Positions 1 to 7,179 of a stretch of DNA of 7,179 nucleotides are shown here, in pieces (position 1 is the stretch's first letter; each line of letters opens with the position of its first letter). The position numbers and the translations under genes were made by a program. The stretch comes from DASVDK01 sp036381125 [NCBI: Thermodesulfobacteriota bacterium] (GTDB lineage: Bacteria; DASVDK01). Location of the stretch: NCBI GenBank assembly GCA_036381125.1, contig DASVDK010000299.1, forward strand, positions 1 through 7,179, read 5' to 3'. The notes beneath the pieces are model-generated. The model was not told the origin of the DNA and made no database searches. It saw nothing but the letters and a program-made list of their open reading frames with translations.

Positions 1-1116
1 AAACTCGACGACGTCGAAGCCCGATACGAGCAGCTCACCAGCCGGCTCGCCGACCCGGCCGTCATCGCGCGCCAGGACGAGTTCCAGAGGCTCGCCCGCG
101 AGCACGCGGAACTCGGCCGCATCGTCGAGGCCTACCGCGCCTACCGCCGTACCGAGGCCGACCTCAAGGGGAACCGCGACCTCCTCGGCGACAGGGACGA
201 GGAGGTGCGCGAGCTGGCGAAGGCCGAGATCCCGCTCCTCGAGGCCAGGCTCGCCGAGCAGCAGCGCGAGCTGCAGCTCCTGCTTGCCCCGAAGGACCCC
301 AACGACGAGAAGAACGTCATCCTCGAGATCCGCGCCGGCACCGGCGGCGAGGAGGCGGCGCTCTTCGCCGCCGACCTCTTCCGCATGTACCAGAAGTACG
401 CCGAGCAGAAGCGCTGGCGGCTCGAGATCATGAGCGAGAGCGAGACCGGCACCGGCGGCTACAAGGAGGTCATCGTCCTCGTCGAGGGCCGGGGCGCGTT
501 CAGCCGCCTCAAGTACGAGGCGGGGGTCCACCGGGTGCAGCGCGTGCCGGCGACCGAGCAGCAGGGCCGCATCCACACCTCCACGGTCACCGTCTCGGTC
601 CTCCCCGAGGCCGAGGAGGTGGACGTCCAGATCAACCCCAACGACCTGCGGGTCGACGTGATGCGCGCCTCGGGGCCGGGCGGCCAGAGCGTCAACACCA
701 CCGACTCGGCCGTCCGCCTGACGCACATCCCCACCGGCATGGTCGTCGTCTGCAAGGACGAGAAGAGCCAGCTCAAGAACAAGGCGAAGGCGCTCAAGAT
801 CCTGCGCTCGCGGCTCCTCGACCAGGCGCAGGCCGCGCAGCGGGCGGAGCTGTCGGCGGCGCGGCGCGGTCAGATCGGCACCGGGGAGCGGAGCGAGAAG
901 ATCCGCACGTACAACTTCCCCCAGTCGCGGGTGACCGACCACCGGATCGGCTTCACCCTCCATCAGCTCGACGCCGTCATGGCCGGCGGGCTCGACCCCT
1001 TCGTCGACGCCCTGACGGCCCACTACCAGGCCGAAGCGCTCGGGGCCGGGACCGACGGCGCGGCGAACGGCGCCAGGCAGTCCGGGACCCGGAGGCTGGC
1101 GGATGACGACGAGTAG
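1..1116 (+). CDS. prfA: Peptide chain release factor 1 (RF1), 5'-truncated by window edge
   Basis: RF1 recognises UAA and UAG stop codons in the ribosomal A site and triggers release of the finished protein. The reading frame is open from base 1 and already aligns with the RF1 N-terminal helical domain ([12 protein letters not shown]), so only a few residues and the start codon lie upstream. The fragment is 371 codons, against about 355-360 for a typical complete RF1. The codon-recognition tripeptide PAT is at fragment residues 183-185; this PxT form marks RF1 rather than RF2, which has SPF. The peptidyl-hydrolysis GGQ is at residues 227-229 (bases 679-687), within [18 protein letters not shown]. 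The C-terminus carries a low-complexity tail of about 25 residues beyond the usual end. The last 14 bases overlap prmC, whose product methylates the GGQ glutamine. A GTG at 205 opens the same frame but is internal, because conserved family sequence precedes it. Confidence 0.97.
   Translation, partial: KLDDVEARYEQLTSRLADPAVIARQDEFQRLAREHAELGRIVEAYRAYRRTEADLKGNRDLLGDRDEEVRELAKAEIPLLEARLAEQQRELQLLLAPKDPNDEKNVILEIRAGTGGEEAALFAADLFRMYQKYAEQKRWRLEIMSESETGTGGYKEVIVLVEGRGAFSRLKYEAGVHRVQRVPATEQQGRIHTSTVTVSVLPEAEEVDVQINPNDLRVDVMRASGPGGQSVNTTDSAVRLTHIPTGMVVVCKDEKSQLKNKAKALKILRSRLLDQAQAAQRAELSAARRGQIGTGERSEKIRTYNFPQSRVTDHRIGFTLHQLDAVMAGGLDPFVDALTAHYQAEALGAGTDGAANGARQSGTRRLADDDE
1091..1095 (+). promoter_or_regulatory. 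Shine-Dalgarno site for prmC
   Basis: GGAGG lies 7 bases before the ATG at 1103, inside the last codons of prfA. It supports this ATG as the prmC start despite the 14-base overlap with prfA. Confidence 0.75.
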
Positions 1117-2047
1117 CCCCCGGCGGGCGCCGGCCGCCACCGTGGGCGCCGCGCTCGACGCGGCCATCGCGCGCCTGGCGGCGGCGGGCGTGGCCTCGCC
1201 CCGCCTCGATGCCGAGGTCCTGCTCGCCGACGCCCTCGGCCTCGGCCGGGCGGCCCTGATCGCGCGGCGGCCGGAGCCGCTCCCGGGCGGCGCGCTCGAG
1301 GCGTTCGAGGCGCGCGTGGCGCGCCGCGCGGCGCGAGAGCCGGTGGCCTACATCGTCGGCCGCCAGGAGTTCTACGGGCTCGACTTCGAGGTGACGCGGG
1401 ACGTCCTCATCCCGAGGCCGGAGACGGAGCTGCTCGTGGAGGAGGCGCTGGACAACCTCCCCGGAGCCTCACTCGCGCGGGCCGGAGTGAATCCGGCCCG
1501 CGCCCCAGAAGTGCCGGCGGAGTCTTCGACACCGAGGGTCGTGGACGTCGGCACCGGCTCGGGCTGCATCGCCGTGGCGATCGCCGTGCATGCGCCGGCG
1601 GCCCGGGTGATCGCGGTGGACGCCTCGGAGGCCGCGCTCGCCGTGGCGCGCCGCAACGCGGCGCGTCACGCCGTCGCGGGGCAGATCGAGTTCGTGCGCG
1701 GCGACCTCCTCGCGGGCCTCGACGGGCCGTTCGACCTCGTCGTCGCGAACCTGCCCTACGTCTCGACGGAGGAGGTCGGGACGCTCATGCCGGACGTGCG
1801 GCTCTACGAGCCCGCCCTGGCGCTCGACGGGGGCGCGGGCGACGGCCTGGCGCTCGTCCGGGCGCTCGTCGCCCAGAGCGTGGGGCGGCTCGCGCCGGGC
1901 GGTCTCGTCATCCTCGAGGTGGCCGCCGGGCAGGCGGCGCGCGTCGCCGACCTCCTCCGGTCGGTCGGCGCGTTCTCCGACGTCTCGATCCGGCGGGACC
2001 TCGCCGGGATCGAGCGCGTCGTGCGCGGGCGGACGTGGACAAGATGA
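1103..2047 (+). CDS. prmC: Release factor glutamine N5-methyltransferase (PrmC/HemK)
   Basis: PrmC uses S-adenosylmethionine to methylate the glutamine side-chain amide of the GGQ motif in RF1 and RF2, which raises termination efficiency. The 314-residue protein has an N-terminal helical release-factor-binding domain (about 1-90), the family block [13 protein letters not shown] at 101-113, the SAM-binding loop [12 protein letters not shown] at 148-159, the acidic end of the next strand (AVDAS, 171-175), the active-site motif NLPY at 216-219 and the C-terminal [12 protein letters not shown]. The active-site motif is normally NPPY; here leucine replaces the first proline. A linker at about 118-145, between the PRPETE block and the SAM loop, is longer than usual. 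It contains a 12-bp palindrome and at least eight codons ending in A or T (such as TCA, AAT, CCA, GAA, TCT, ACA) that are rare elsewhere in the window. The start overlaps prfA by 14 bases, and the stop lies one base before the murA start. Confidence 0.96.
   Translation: MTTSSPRRAPAATVGAALDAAIARLAAAGVASPRLDAEVLLADALGLGRAALIARRPEPLPGGALEAFEARVARRAAREPVAYIVGRQEFYGLDFEVTRDVLIPRPETELLVEEALDNLPGASLARAGVNPARAPEVPAESSTPRVVDVGTGSGCIAVAIAVHAPAARVIAVDASEAALAVARRNAARHAVAGQIEFVRGDLLAGLDGPFDLVVANLPYVSTEEVGTLMPDVRLYEPALALDGGAGDGLALVRALVAQSVGRLAPGGLVILEVAAGQAARVADLLRSVGAFSDVSIRRDLAGIERVVRGRTWTR
1475..1503. repeat. Perfect 12-bp inverted repeat (palindromic element) inside prmC
   Basis: GCGCGGGCCGGA (1475-1486) and its exact reverse complement TCCGGCCCGCGC (1492-1503) flank a 5-base loop, GTGAA. 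It encodes PrmC residues 125-134, within an overlong linker. A second, competing pairing is present: TCACTC (1469-1474) with GAGTGA (1485-1490). The surrounding stretch of about 80 bases uses codons unlike the rest of the gene. That combination resembles a small palindromic insertion tolerated in a surface loop, although no clear flanking target duplication is visible. Confidence 0.7.
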
Positions 2048-2048
2048 C

Positions 2049-2059
<11 letters not shown>
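2032..2059 (+). repeat. Perfect 14-bp tandem duplication at the prmC/murA junction
   Basis: The unit gacgtggacaagat occurs at 2032-2045 and again, without a gap, at 2046-2059. It spans the last codons and TGA stop of prmC and the GTG start of murA (GTGGACAAGAT, encoding Met-Asp-Lys). Because 14 is not a multiple of three, the GTG of the first copy (2035) and the ATG at 2044 lie in a frame that stops at 2062-2064. Only the GTG of the second copy (2049) reads into MurA. Confidence 0.95.
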
Positions 2060-3301
<1,242 letters not shown>

Positions 3302-3305
<4 letters not shown>

Positions 3306-3979
3306 GCGACGACGCCCTCACCCTCGCGCTGCCCAAGGGGCGCGTCCTCACCGAGGCGGTGGCCGTCTTCGGGGCGGCCGGCTTCCCCGAGGTCGGCCAG
3401 GTGCTCACCGACAACCGCCGGCTCCTCTTCCGCATCCCCGAGCGGGCCCTCACGGTGCTGGTGGTCCGCGACGCCGACGTGCCGACGTACGTGGAGCAGG
3501 GGGCGGCCGACTGCGGCGTCTGCGGCAAGGACGTCCTGCTCGAGCAGGAGCGGGCCGTCTACGAGCCGCTCGACCTCGGCATCGGCGCCTGCCGCCTGGT
3601 CGTGGCGGCGCCGGCGGCCGAGGGGCAGGGGGGGGCGACGGCCCAGGCGGCCCGCGCAGGCCTCCCCCGCGTCGCGACCAAGTTCCCGAGGCTGGCCGCC
3701 CGCCACTTCGCGCAGAAGGGGGAGCAGGTCGAGATCATCCGCCTCTCGGGGGCCATCGAGCTGGCGCCGCTCGTGGGGCTCGCCGACCGCATCGTCGACC
3801 TCGTGCAGACCGGCGAGACGCTGCGGCGAAACGGCCTCGTCGAGCTCGAGACCATCTTCCACGCCACCTCGCGCCTCATCGTCAACCGGGCGAGCCTCAA
3901 GACGAAGCCGCGGCGGCTGAACGCCCTGGTGGCCGACCTCGGGCGGGCCACCGCCGCGGCGAGCGGAACCGCGACGTGA
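3302..3979 (+). CDS. hisG: ATP phosphoribosyltransferase catalytic subunit, short form (HisG)
   Basis: HisG condenses ATP with phosphoribosyl pyrophosphate to give phosphoribosyl-ATP, the first and feedback-controlled step of histidine synthesis. The protein is 225 residues: LALPKGR at 8-14, the early domain with [11 protein letters not shown] at 69-79, [12 protein letters not shown] at 91-102, then the family signature at 153-174 (ELAPLVG, DRIVDLV, TGETL) with the PRPP-binding loop, and RLIVNRAS at 191-198. It ends soon after and lacks the regulatory C-terminal ACT-like domain of the roughly 300-residue long form. In this short family activity and histidine feedback normally require the HisZ subunit, which is not in the window. 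The ATG overlaps the murA stop (ATGA) and has a well-placed Shine-Dalgarno. A run of eight G at 3628-3635 lies in a variable glycine/alanine linker. The stop overlaps the hisD start. Confidence 0.96.
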
Positions 3980-5319
3980 GCGAGGCGCCGATCGTCCCGC
4001 GGCTCGACGCCGCCGACCCGGCCTGCCGCCCGCACCTGGCCCGCCTCGCGGGCCGCGCGGGCCAGGTGGACCCGGCCGTGGAGCGGACGGTGCGCGAGAT
4101 CGTCGAGGCGGTGCGCGCCGAGGGGGACGCGGCGCTCGTCCGCCTCACCCGCGAGTTCGACGGCGTCGACCTGGCGCGCGAGGGGCTCTGGATCGAGGGC
4201 GACCGCCTCGAGCGGGCGGCGGAGCGCCTCGACGCGGCGACGCGCGCCGCGCTGGAGGACGCGGCCTCGCGCGTCCGCGCGTTCCACGAGGGGCAGATGG
4301 CGCGGCTCGGGCGGAGCGGAGCCCCGACGCCGCCCGAGGCGCTGCCGGAGGGCATCTACGTCGACTCGCGGACGACGCCGCTCGCCCGGGTCGGCTGCTA
4401 CGTGCCGGGCGGGACGGCGGCCTACCCGTCGTCGGTCCTGATGAACCTGGTGCCCGCAGCGGTCGCGGGGGTCGAGGAGCTGGTCGTCGCCATGCCGACG
4501 CCGCGCGGCGAGGTGAGCGACGCGGCGCTCGCGGCGATGCGCCTCTCCGGCGTGCGGCGCGTCCTGCGCGTCGGCGGGGCGCAGGCGGTCGCCGCGCTCG
4601 CGTACGGGACCGGGTCGGTGCCGCGCGTGGACAAGATCGTCGGTCCCGGCAACATCTACGTGGCCACGGCCAAGCGCCTGCTCTTCGGCGAGGTGGACAT
4701 CGACATGGTGGCCGGCCCATCGGAGATCCTGGTCGTGGCCGACGACTCGGCGCGGCCCGACTTCGTGGCGGCCGACCTGCTGTCCCAGGCCGAGCACGAC
4801 ACGCTCGCCTCGGCGGTCCTCCTGACGCCGTCCAGCCGGCTGGCCGACGCGGTCGAGGCCGAGCTCGCCCGCCAGCTCGCGCGGCTGCCGCGGCGCGACA
4901 TCGCGGCGCGGTCGCTCGCCGCCTTCGGCGCGCTGGTCGTCACGCGCGACCTCGACGAGGCCGTGCGCCTCGCCAACGCGCTGGCGCCCGAGCACTGCGA
5001 GCTGGCCGTGGCCGACCCGGCGGCGCTCGCGCCGCGCATCCGCAACGCCGGCGCGCTCTTCCTCGGCCACTGGGCCACCGAGGCGCTCGGCGACTACTGC
5101 GCCGGCCCCTCGCACGTGCTGCCGACCGGCGGGACGGCCCGGTTCTTCTCGCCGCTGTCGGTCGAGACCTTTCTCAAGCGGACGAGCCTCATCGCCTGCT
5201 CGCCGGAGGGGGCGAGGCGGCTCGCCCCCACCGCCATCCGCCTGGCCGAGGCGGAGGGTCTGGAGGGACACGCCGAGGCGGTCCGCCTGCGGCAGCGGGC
5301 GCTGGAGGTGGGAGCGTGA
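3976..5319 (+). CDS. hisD: Histidinol dehydrogenase (HisD)
   Basis: HisD is the zinc- and NAD-dependent enzyme that oxidises L-histidinol to histidine in two steps, the last reactions of the pathway. The 447-residue protein is slightly longer than the usual 430 or so. Visible elements are VGCYVPGGTAAYPSS (139-153), GPGNIYVATAK (223-233) and the signature VDIDMVAGPSEILVVAD (240-256). By alignment with the E. coli enzyme, zinc ligands are Gln271 and His274 (SQAEHD), Asp373 (LGDYCAGPSH) and His432 (LEGHAEAVRLR), and the catalytic pair is Glu339-His340 (APEHCEL). All are present, so the enzyme should be active. The GTG start overlaps the hisG stop by four bases (GTGA). No strong Shine-Dalgarno is seen, which suits reinitiation after hisG. 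A 12-bp inverted repeat lies 57-92 bases into the gene. The last bases form another GTGA overlap with hisC. Confidence 0.97.
   Translation: MSEAPIVPRLDAADPACRPHLARLAGRAGQVDPAVERTVREIVEAVRAEGDAALVRLTREFDGVDLAREGLWIEGDRLERAAERLDAATRAALEDAASRVRAFHEGQMARLGRSGAPTPPEALPEGIYVDSRTTPLARVGCYVPGGTAAYPSSVLMNLVPAAVAGVEELVVAMPTPRGEVSDAALAAMRLSGVRRVLRVGGAQAVAALAYGTGSVPRVDKIVGPGNIYVATAKRLLFGEVDIDMVAGPSEILVVADDSARPDFVAADLLSQAEHDTLASAVLLTPSSRLADAVEAELARQLARLPRRDIAARSLAAFGALVVTRDLDEAVRLANALAPEHCELAVADPAALAPRIRNAGALFLGHWATEALGDYCAGPSHVLPTGGTARFFSPLSVETFLKRTSLIACSPEGARRLAPTAIRLAEAEGLEGHAEAVRLRQRALEVGA
4033..4068. repeat. Perfect 12-bp inverted repeat near the 5' end of hisD
   Basis: CACCTGGCCCGC (4033-4044) and GCGGGCCAGGTG (4057-4068) are exact reverse complements separated by 12 bases. 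They encode residues about 20-31 of HisD, in the variable N-terminal region. The mRNA could form a very stable stem shortly after the start codon. It may also be chance or amino-acid driven (alternating Ala/Arg/Leu/Gly codons) in such GC-rich DNA. Confidence 0.6.
5304..5310 (+). promoter_or_regulatory. Shine-Dalgarno site for hisC
   Basis: GGAGGTG, a near-complete match to the anti-Shine-Dalgarno, sits at the end of hisD. Measured from GGAGG, the spacing to the GTG at 5316 is 7 bases. It supports the GTGA-overlap start of hisC. Confidence 0.75.
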
Positions 5320-6395
5320 GCGTCTACCGGGGCATCCTCGCGCCCGAGCTGCTCTCGGCCAGGGCCTACCCGATCATCGGCGACTCCTGCCCGGTGAACC
5401 TCGACGCGAACGAGGCGCCCTACGGGCCGACCGGGCCGCTCCTCGAGCGGATCGCGGCGGCGCTCGCCGCCGTCGAGCTGAACCGCTACCCCGATCCGGG
5501 GGCCGACCGCCTGCGCGAGGCGCTCGGCCGGCGCCTCGGCGTCGGGGCGGAGCAGCTCCTCCTCGGCGTCGGGTCGGACGAGCTGATCCAGACGCTCCTC
5601 GTCGCGACGCGCGGCGTGGGGGGCGGCGTCCTCGTCCCGGCCCCGACCTTCCCGATGTACCGGCTCACGGGCCGGGCGCTCGGGCACGCCGTCACCGAGG
5701 TGCCGCTCACGGCCGCCATGCAGCTCGACCGGGCCGCCATGCTCGCCGCCATCCGGCGAGAGCGCCCGGCCGTGGTCTTCCTCGCCTCGCCCAACAACCC
5801 GACGGGGGCCTGCTTCGCCGACGCCGACATCGAGGCGGTGCTCGAGGCGGCGCCGGGGCTCGTCGTGATCGACGAGGCGTACGGCGACTTCGCCGGGAAG
5901 AGCTGGATTCCGCGGGTCGCCGCGAACCCGCGGCTCGTCGTGCTGCGGACCTTCTCGAAGGTCGGGCTGGCCGCCATCCGGCTCGGCTACCTCGCGGCGC
6001 GGGCGGAGCTGGTCGCGGAGCTGAACAAGGTGCGGCTGCCGTACAACGTGCCGGCCACGACGCAGGCCGTGGCGCTCGCCGCGCTCGAGGACCCGGGCTT
6101 CCCCGCCGAGCCGGCGCGCAGGCTCGTCGCGGAGCGGGAGCGGCTCGCCCCCCGGCTCGCCGAGCTGCCCGGCGTCCTCGAGGTGTATCCTTCGGATGCG
6201 AACTTCCTCTTCTGCCGGGTGCGCGACCCGCTGGCCGCGTACGAGGGGCTCAAGGCCCGCGGCGTCCTGGTGAAGCTCGTCCCCCCGGGCACGCCGCCCG
6301 GCTTCCCGGGCGGCCTCAGGATCACGGTGGGGACGCCGGCCGAGCACGATCGGCTCGTCGACGCGCTGGGCGAGGCGCTGCGCGAGGGGCGCTGA
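5316..6395 (+). CDS. hisC: Histidinol-phosphate aminotransferase (HisC)
   Basis: HisC is the pyridoxal-phosphate enzyme that moves an amino group from glutamate to imidazole acetol phosphate, giving L-histidinol phosphate. The 359-residue protein is a fold-type I class II aminotransferase of normal length. Motifs in order: NLDANEAPYGP near the N-terminus (28-38), NRYPDPG (56-62), the cofactor-phosphate loop LGVGSDELI (83-91), SPNNPTG (158-164), VIDEAYGDF (184-192), RTFSKVGLAAIRLGY (211-225) with Lys215 as the Schiff-base lysine, PYNVP (242-246) and LRITVGT (334-340), whose Arg335 should bind the substrate carboxylate. The SKVGLA segment is one residue shorter than the common SKxFGLA form, a variant I believe occurs in other HisC proteins. 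Closely related aminotransferases act on phenylalanine and tyrosine precursors, but its place between hisD and hisB makes the histidine role secure. A 22-base gap follows. Confidence 0.96.
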   Translation: MSVYRGILAPELLSARAYPIIGDSCPVNLDANEAPYGPTGPLLERIAAALAAVELNRYPDPGADRLREALGRRLGVGAEQLLLGVGSDELIQTLLVATRGVGGGVLVPAPTFPMYRLTGRALGHAVTEVPLTAAMQLDRAAMLAAIRRERPAVVFLASPNNPTGACFADADIEAVLEAAPGLVVIDEAYGDFAGKSWIPRVAANPRLVVLRTFSKVGLAAIRLGYLAARAELVAELNKVRLPYNVPATTQAVALAALEDPGFPAEPARRLVAERERLAPRLAELPGVLEVYPSDANFLFCRVRDPLAAYEGLKARGVLVKLVPPGTPPGFPGGLRITVGTPAEHDRLVDALGEALREGR

Positions 6396-6403
6396 GGGAC
6401 TAC

Positions 6404-6409
6404 GGAGGG
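6404..6409 (+). promoter_or_regulatory. Shine-Dalgarno site for hisB
   Basis: GGAGGG in the 22-base hisC-hisB gap; GGAGG is 9 bases before the GTG at 6418. It favours this upstream start over the in-frame GTG codons at 6505 and 6508, which would remove the unusual N-terminal extension. Confidence 0.65.
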
Positions 6410-6417
6410 CTCTGCCA

Positions 6418-7095
6418 GTGTCCAAGCGGACGGATCAGGACGGGACGGGCGTGGGCGATCTGCCGGCGCCGCTCGGCGCCCACCGCGTCGGCCGGCGGGC
6501 GGAGGTGGTGCGGACCACCCGCGAGACCGACATCCGGCTCTCGCTCGACCTCGACGGCCGCGGGCACGGCGACGTCGAGACCGGCGTGCCGTTCCTCGAC
6601 CACATGCTGAGTCAGGTGGCGCGCCACGGCCTCTTCGACCTCACCGTGCGGGCGAAGGGCGACACGCACATCGACGACCACCACACCGTCGAGGACACGG
6701 CCATCTGCCTCGGGCAGGCGCTCGTCGAGGCGCTCGGCGACCGGCGCGGCATCCGCCGCTACGGCTCCTGCACGCTGCCGATGGTCGAGACCCTCACGAC
6801 GGTGGCGCTCGACCTCTCGGGACGTGGGCACTTCGTCTACCGGGTGAAGTTCCCGGGCGAGCGGATCGGCACGTTCCACCAGGAGCTGGTCGAGGAGTTC
6901 TTCCGGGCCTTCGCCGACCGGGCGGGGGTCGAACTGCACGTCAACCTGCACTACGGCTCCAACATGCACCACATGGCCGAGTCGATCTTCAAGGCGTTCG
7001 CCCGCGCCCTCGACGACGCCACGCGGATCGACCCGCGGATGGCCGGCGAGCTGCCGACCACCAAGGGGCTCCTCGAGGGGGCCCGGCAGCGGTGA
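6418..7095 (+). CDS. hisB: Imidazoleglycerol-phosphate dehydratase (HisB, monofunctional)
   Basis: HisB removes water from imidazole glycerol phosphate to give imidazole acetol phosphate, the substrate of HisC. The 225-residue protein is the monofunctional type, without the histidinol-phosphatase domain fused in E. coli. Metal-binding residues of the two-manganese site are all seen: His62 (FLDHML), His88-His89 and Glu92 (DDHHTVED), His154 (GTFHQEL), and His184-His185 and Glu188 (NMHHMAES). The C-terminal ELPTTKGLL (211-219) is typical. The conserved core begins at RRAEVVRTTRETDI (about residue 26), so the first 25 or so residues are a polar extension absent from many homologues. A Shine-Dalgarno before 6418 supports the long form, but a shorter start at 6505/6508 remains possible. 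Residue 122 is Val in PMVETL, where many homologues have Asp. It is the only his gene here not overlapped by its upstream neighbour. Confidence 0.96.
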   Translation: MSKRTDQDGTGVGDLPAPLGAHRVGRRAEVVRTTRETDIRLSLDLDGRGHGDVETGVPFLDHMLSQVARHGLFDLTVRAKGDTHIDDHHTVEDTAICLGQALVEALGDRRGIRRYGSCTLPMVETLTTVALDLSGRGHFVYRVKFPGERIGTFHQELVEEFFRAFADRAGVELHVNLHYGSNMHHMAESIFKAFARALDDATRIDPRMAGELPTTKGLLEGARQR

Positions 7096-7179
7096 GCGTG
7101 GTGCGCGAGGCCCCCCGGCGGATGAAGGCGCGGACGGCACCGAGAGCGAGGCCGGGCTTTGCCCGGCCGAGCGGGGAGG
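7096..7179 (+). other. Downstream end of window, no recognised gene
   Basis: No family is recognisable here. A GTG at 7092-7094 overlaps the hisB stop as GTGA, in the same way as the earlier his junctions, and opens a frame to the window end. The predicted peptide is Arg/Ala/Pro-rich (MSVVREAPRRMKARTAPRAR onward) and does not resemble HisH, HisA, HisF or HisI. A second frame is also open, which is common in DNA this GC-rich. The sequence holds a perfect hairpin at 7150-7168 and ends in GGGGAGG, which could be a Shine-Dalgarno for a gene starting just beyond the window. Intergenic spacer seems more likely than coding. Confidence 0.4.
7150..7168. repeat. GC-rich hairpin downstream of hisB
   Basis: GGCCGGGC (7150-7157), a TTT loop and GCCCGGCC (7161-7168) form a perfect 8-bp stem. 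No T-run follows, so it is not a standard intrinsic terminator. It could be a terminator-like or mRNA-stabilising hairpin at the end of the cluster, or a copy of a dispersed palindromic repeat. Confidence 0.6.

Noticed and set aside
205-207. GTG at 205 as the start of prfA
   Set aside because: The frame is open to base 1 and codes for the conserved RF1 N-terminal helices upstream of this codon, so the gene is cut by the window edge.
3559-5271. 570-residue antisense open frame across hisG and hisD
   Set aside because: It is composition-driven: stop codons are scarce on the reverse strand of GC-rich genes. The translation is Arg/Gly/Asp/His-rich low complexity and the sense strand carries complete enzymes.
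6396-6417. Internal promoter or attenuator between hisC and hisB
   Set aside because: The gap is only 22 bases and is explained by the hisB ribosome-binding site; there is no -10/-35 pair and no histidine-rich leader.
5094-6425. 443-residue antisense open frame covering hisC
   Set aside because: Same high-GC shadow effect; no recognisable motifs, and it fully opposes intact hisC.
7150-7168. Intrinsic terminator after hisB
   Set aside because: The stem is perfect but short and is followed by GAGCGGGG, not a T-run, so I list it only as a hairpin.

Overview
The window is a very GC-rich, tightly packed, single-strand (+) block of seven conserved bacterial housekeeping genes: prfA (5' end cut by the window edge) - prmC - murA - hisG - hisD - hisC - hisB. 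All seven have intact family motifs, and no stop codon or frameshift breaks any of them. Nearly every third codon position is G or C, and GTG starts are common (murA, hisD, hisC, hisB). I recall the same order (release factor, its methylase, MurA, then a histidine cluster) from Deltaproteobacteria of the Geobacter type and some other phyla. Together with the extreme GC content this suggests a soil or sediment bacterium such as a high-GC deltaproteobacterium or a Rokubacteria/Methylomirabilota-like lineage. That placement is inference and cannot be settled from this sequence alone.

Layout. Positions 1-2047 hold a translation-termination pair: RF1 and PrmC, the enzyme that methylates the glutamine of the RF1 GGQ motif. 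Positions 2049-3305 hold MurA, the committed step of peptidoglycan synthesis. Positions 3302-7095 hold four histidine-biosynthesis genes: HisG (short form, so a HisZ partner is expected elsewhere), HisD, HisC and HisB. No gap between genes exceeds 22 bp. Three consecutive junctions (murA/hisG, hisG/hisD, hisD/hisC) are 4-base RTGA stop/start overlaps, which points to one polycistronic unit with translational coupling. No promoter, operator, riboswitch or histidine-rich leader peptide is visible.

The last 84 bp (7096-7179) hold no recognisable gene. They contain a perfect GC-rich hairpin and end in a purine-rich, Shine-Dalgarno-like string. The hisH expected from the remembered Geobacter order does not start here.

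I see no new biological system. The parts that ordinary annotation does not explain are small: a perfect 12-bp palindrome inside a codon-atypical linker of prmC, which looks like a small inserted element; a perfect 14-bp tandem duplication that sets the prmC stop and murA start; a 12-bp inverted repeat just inside hisD; an NLPY in place of the usual NPPY motif in PrmC; and a repeated RTGAGCG heptamer at the coupled gene junctions.
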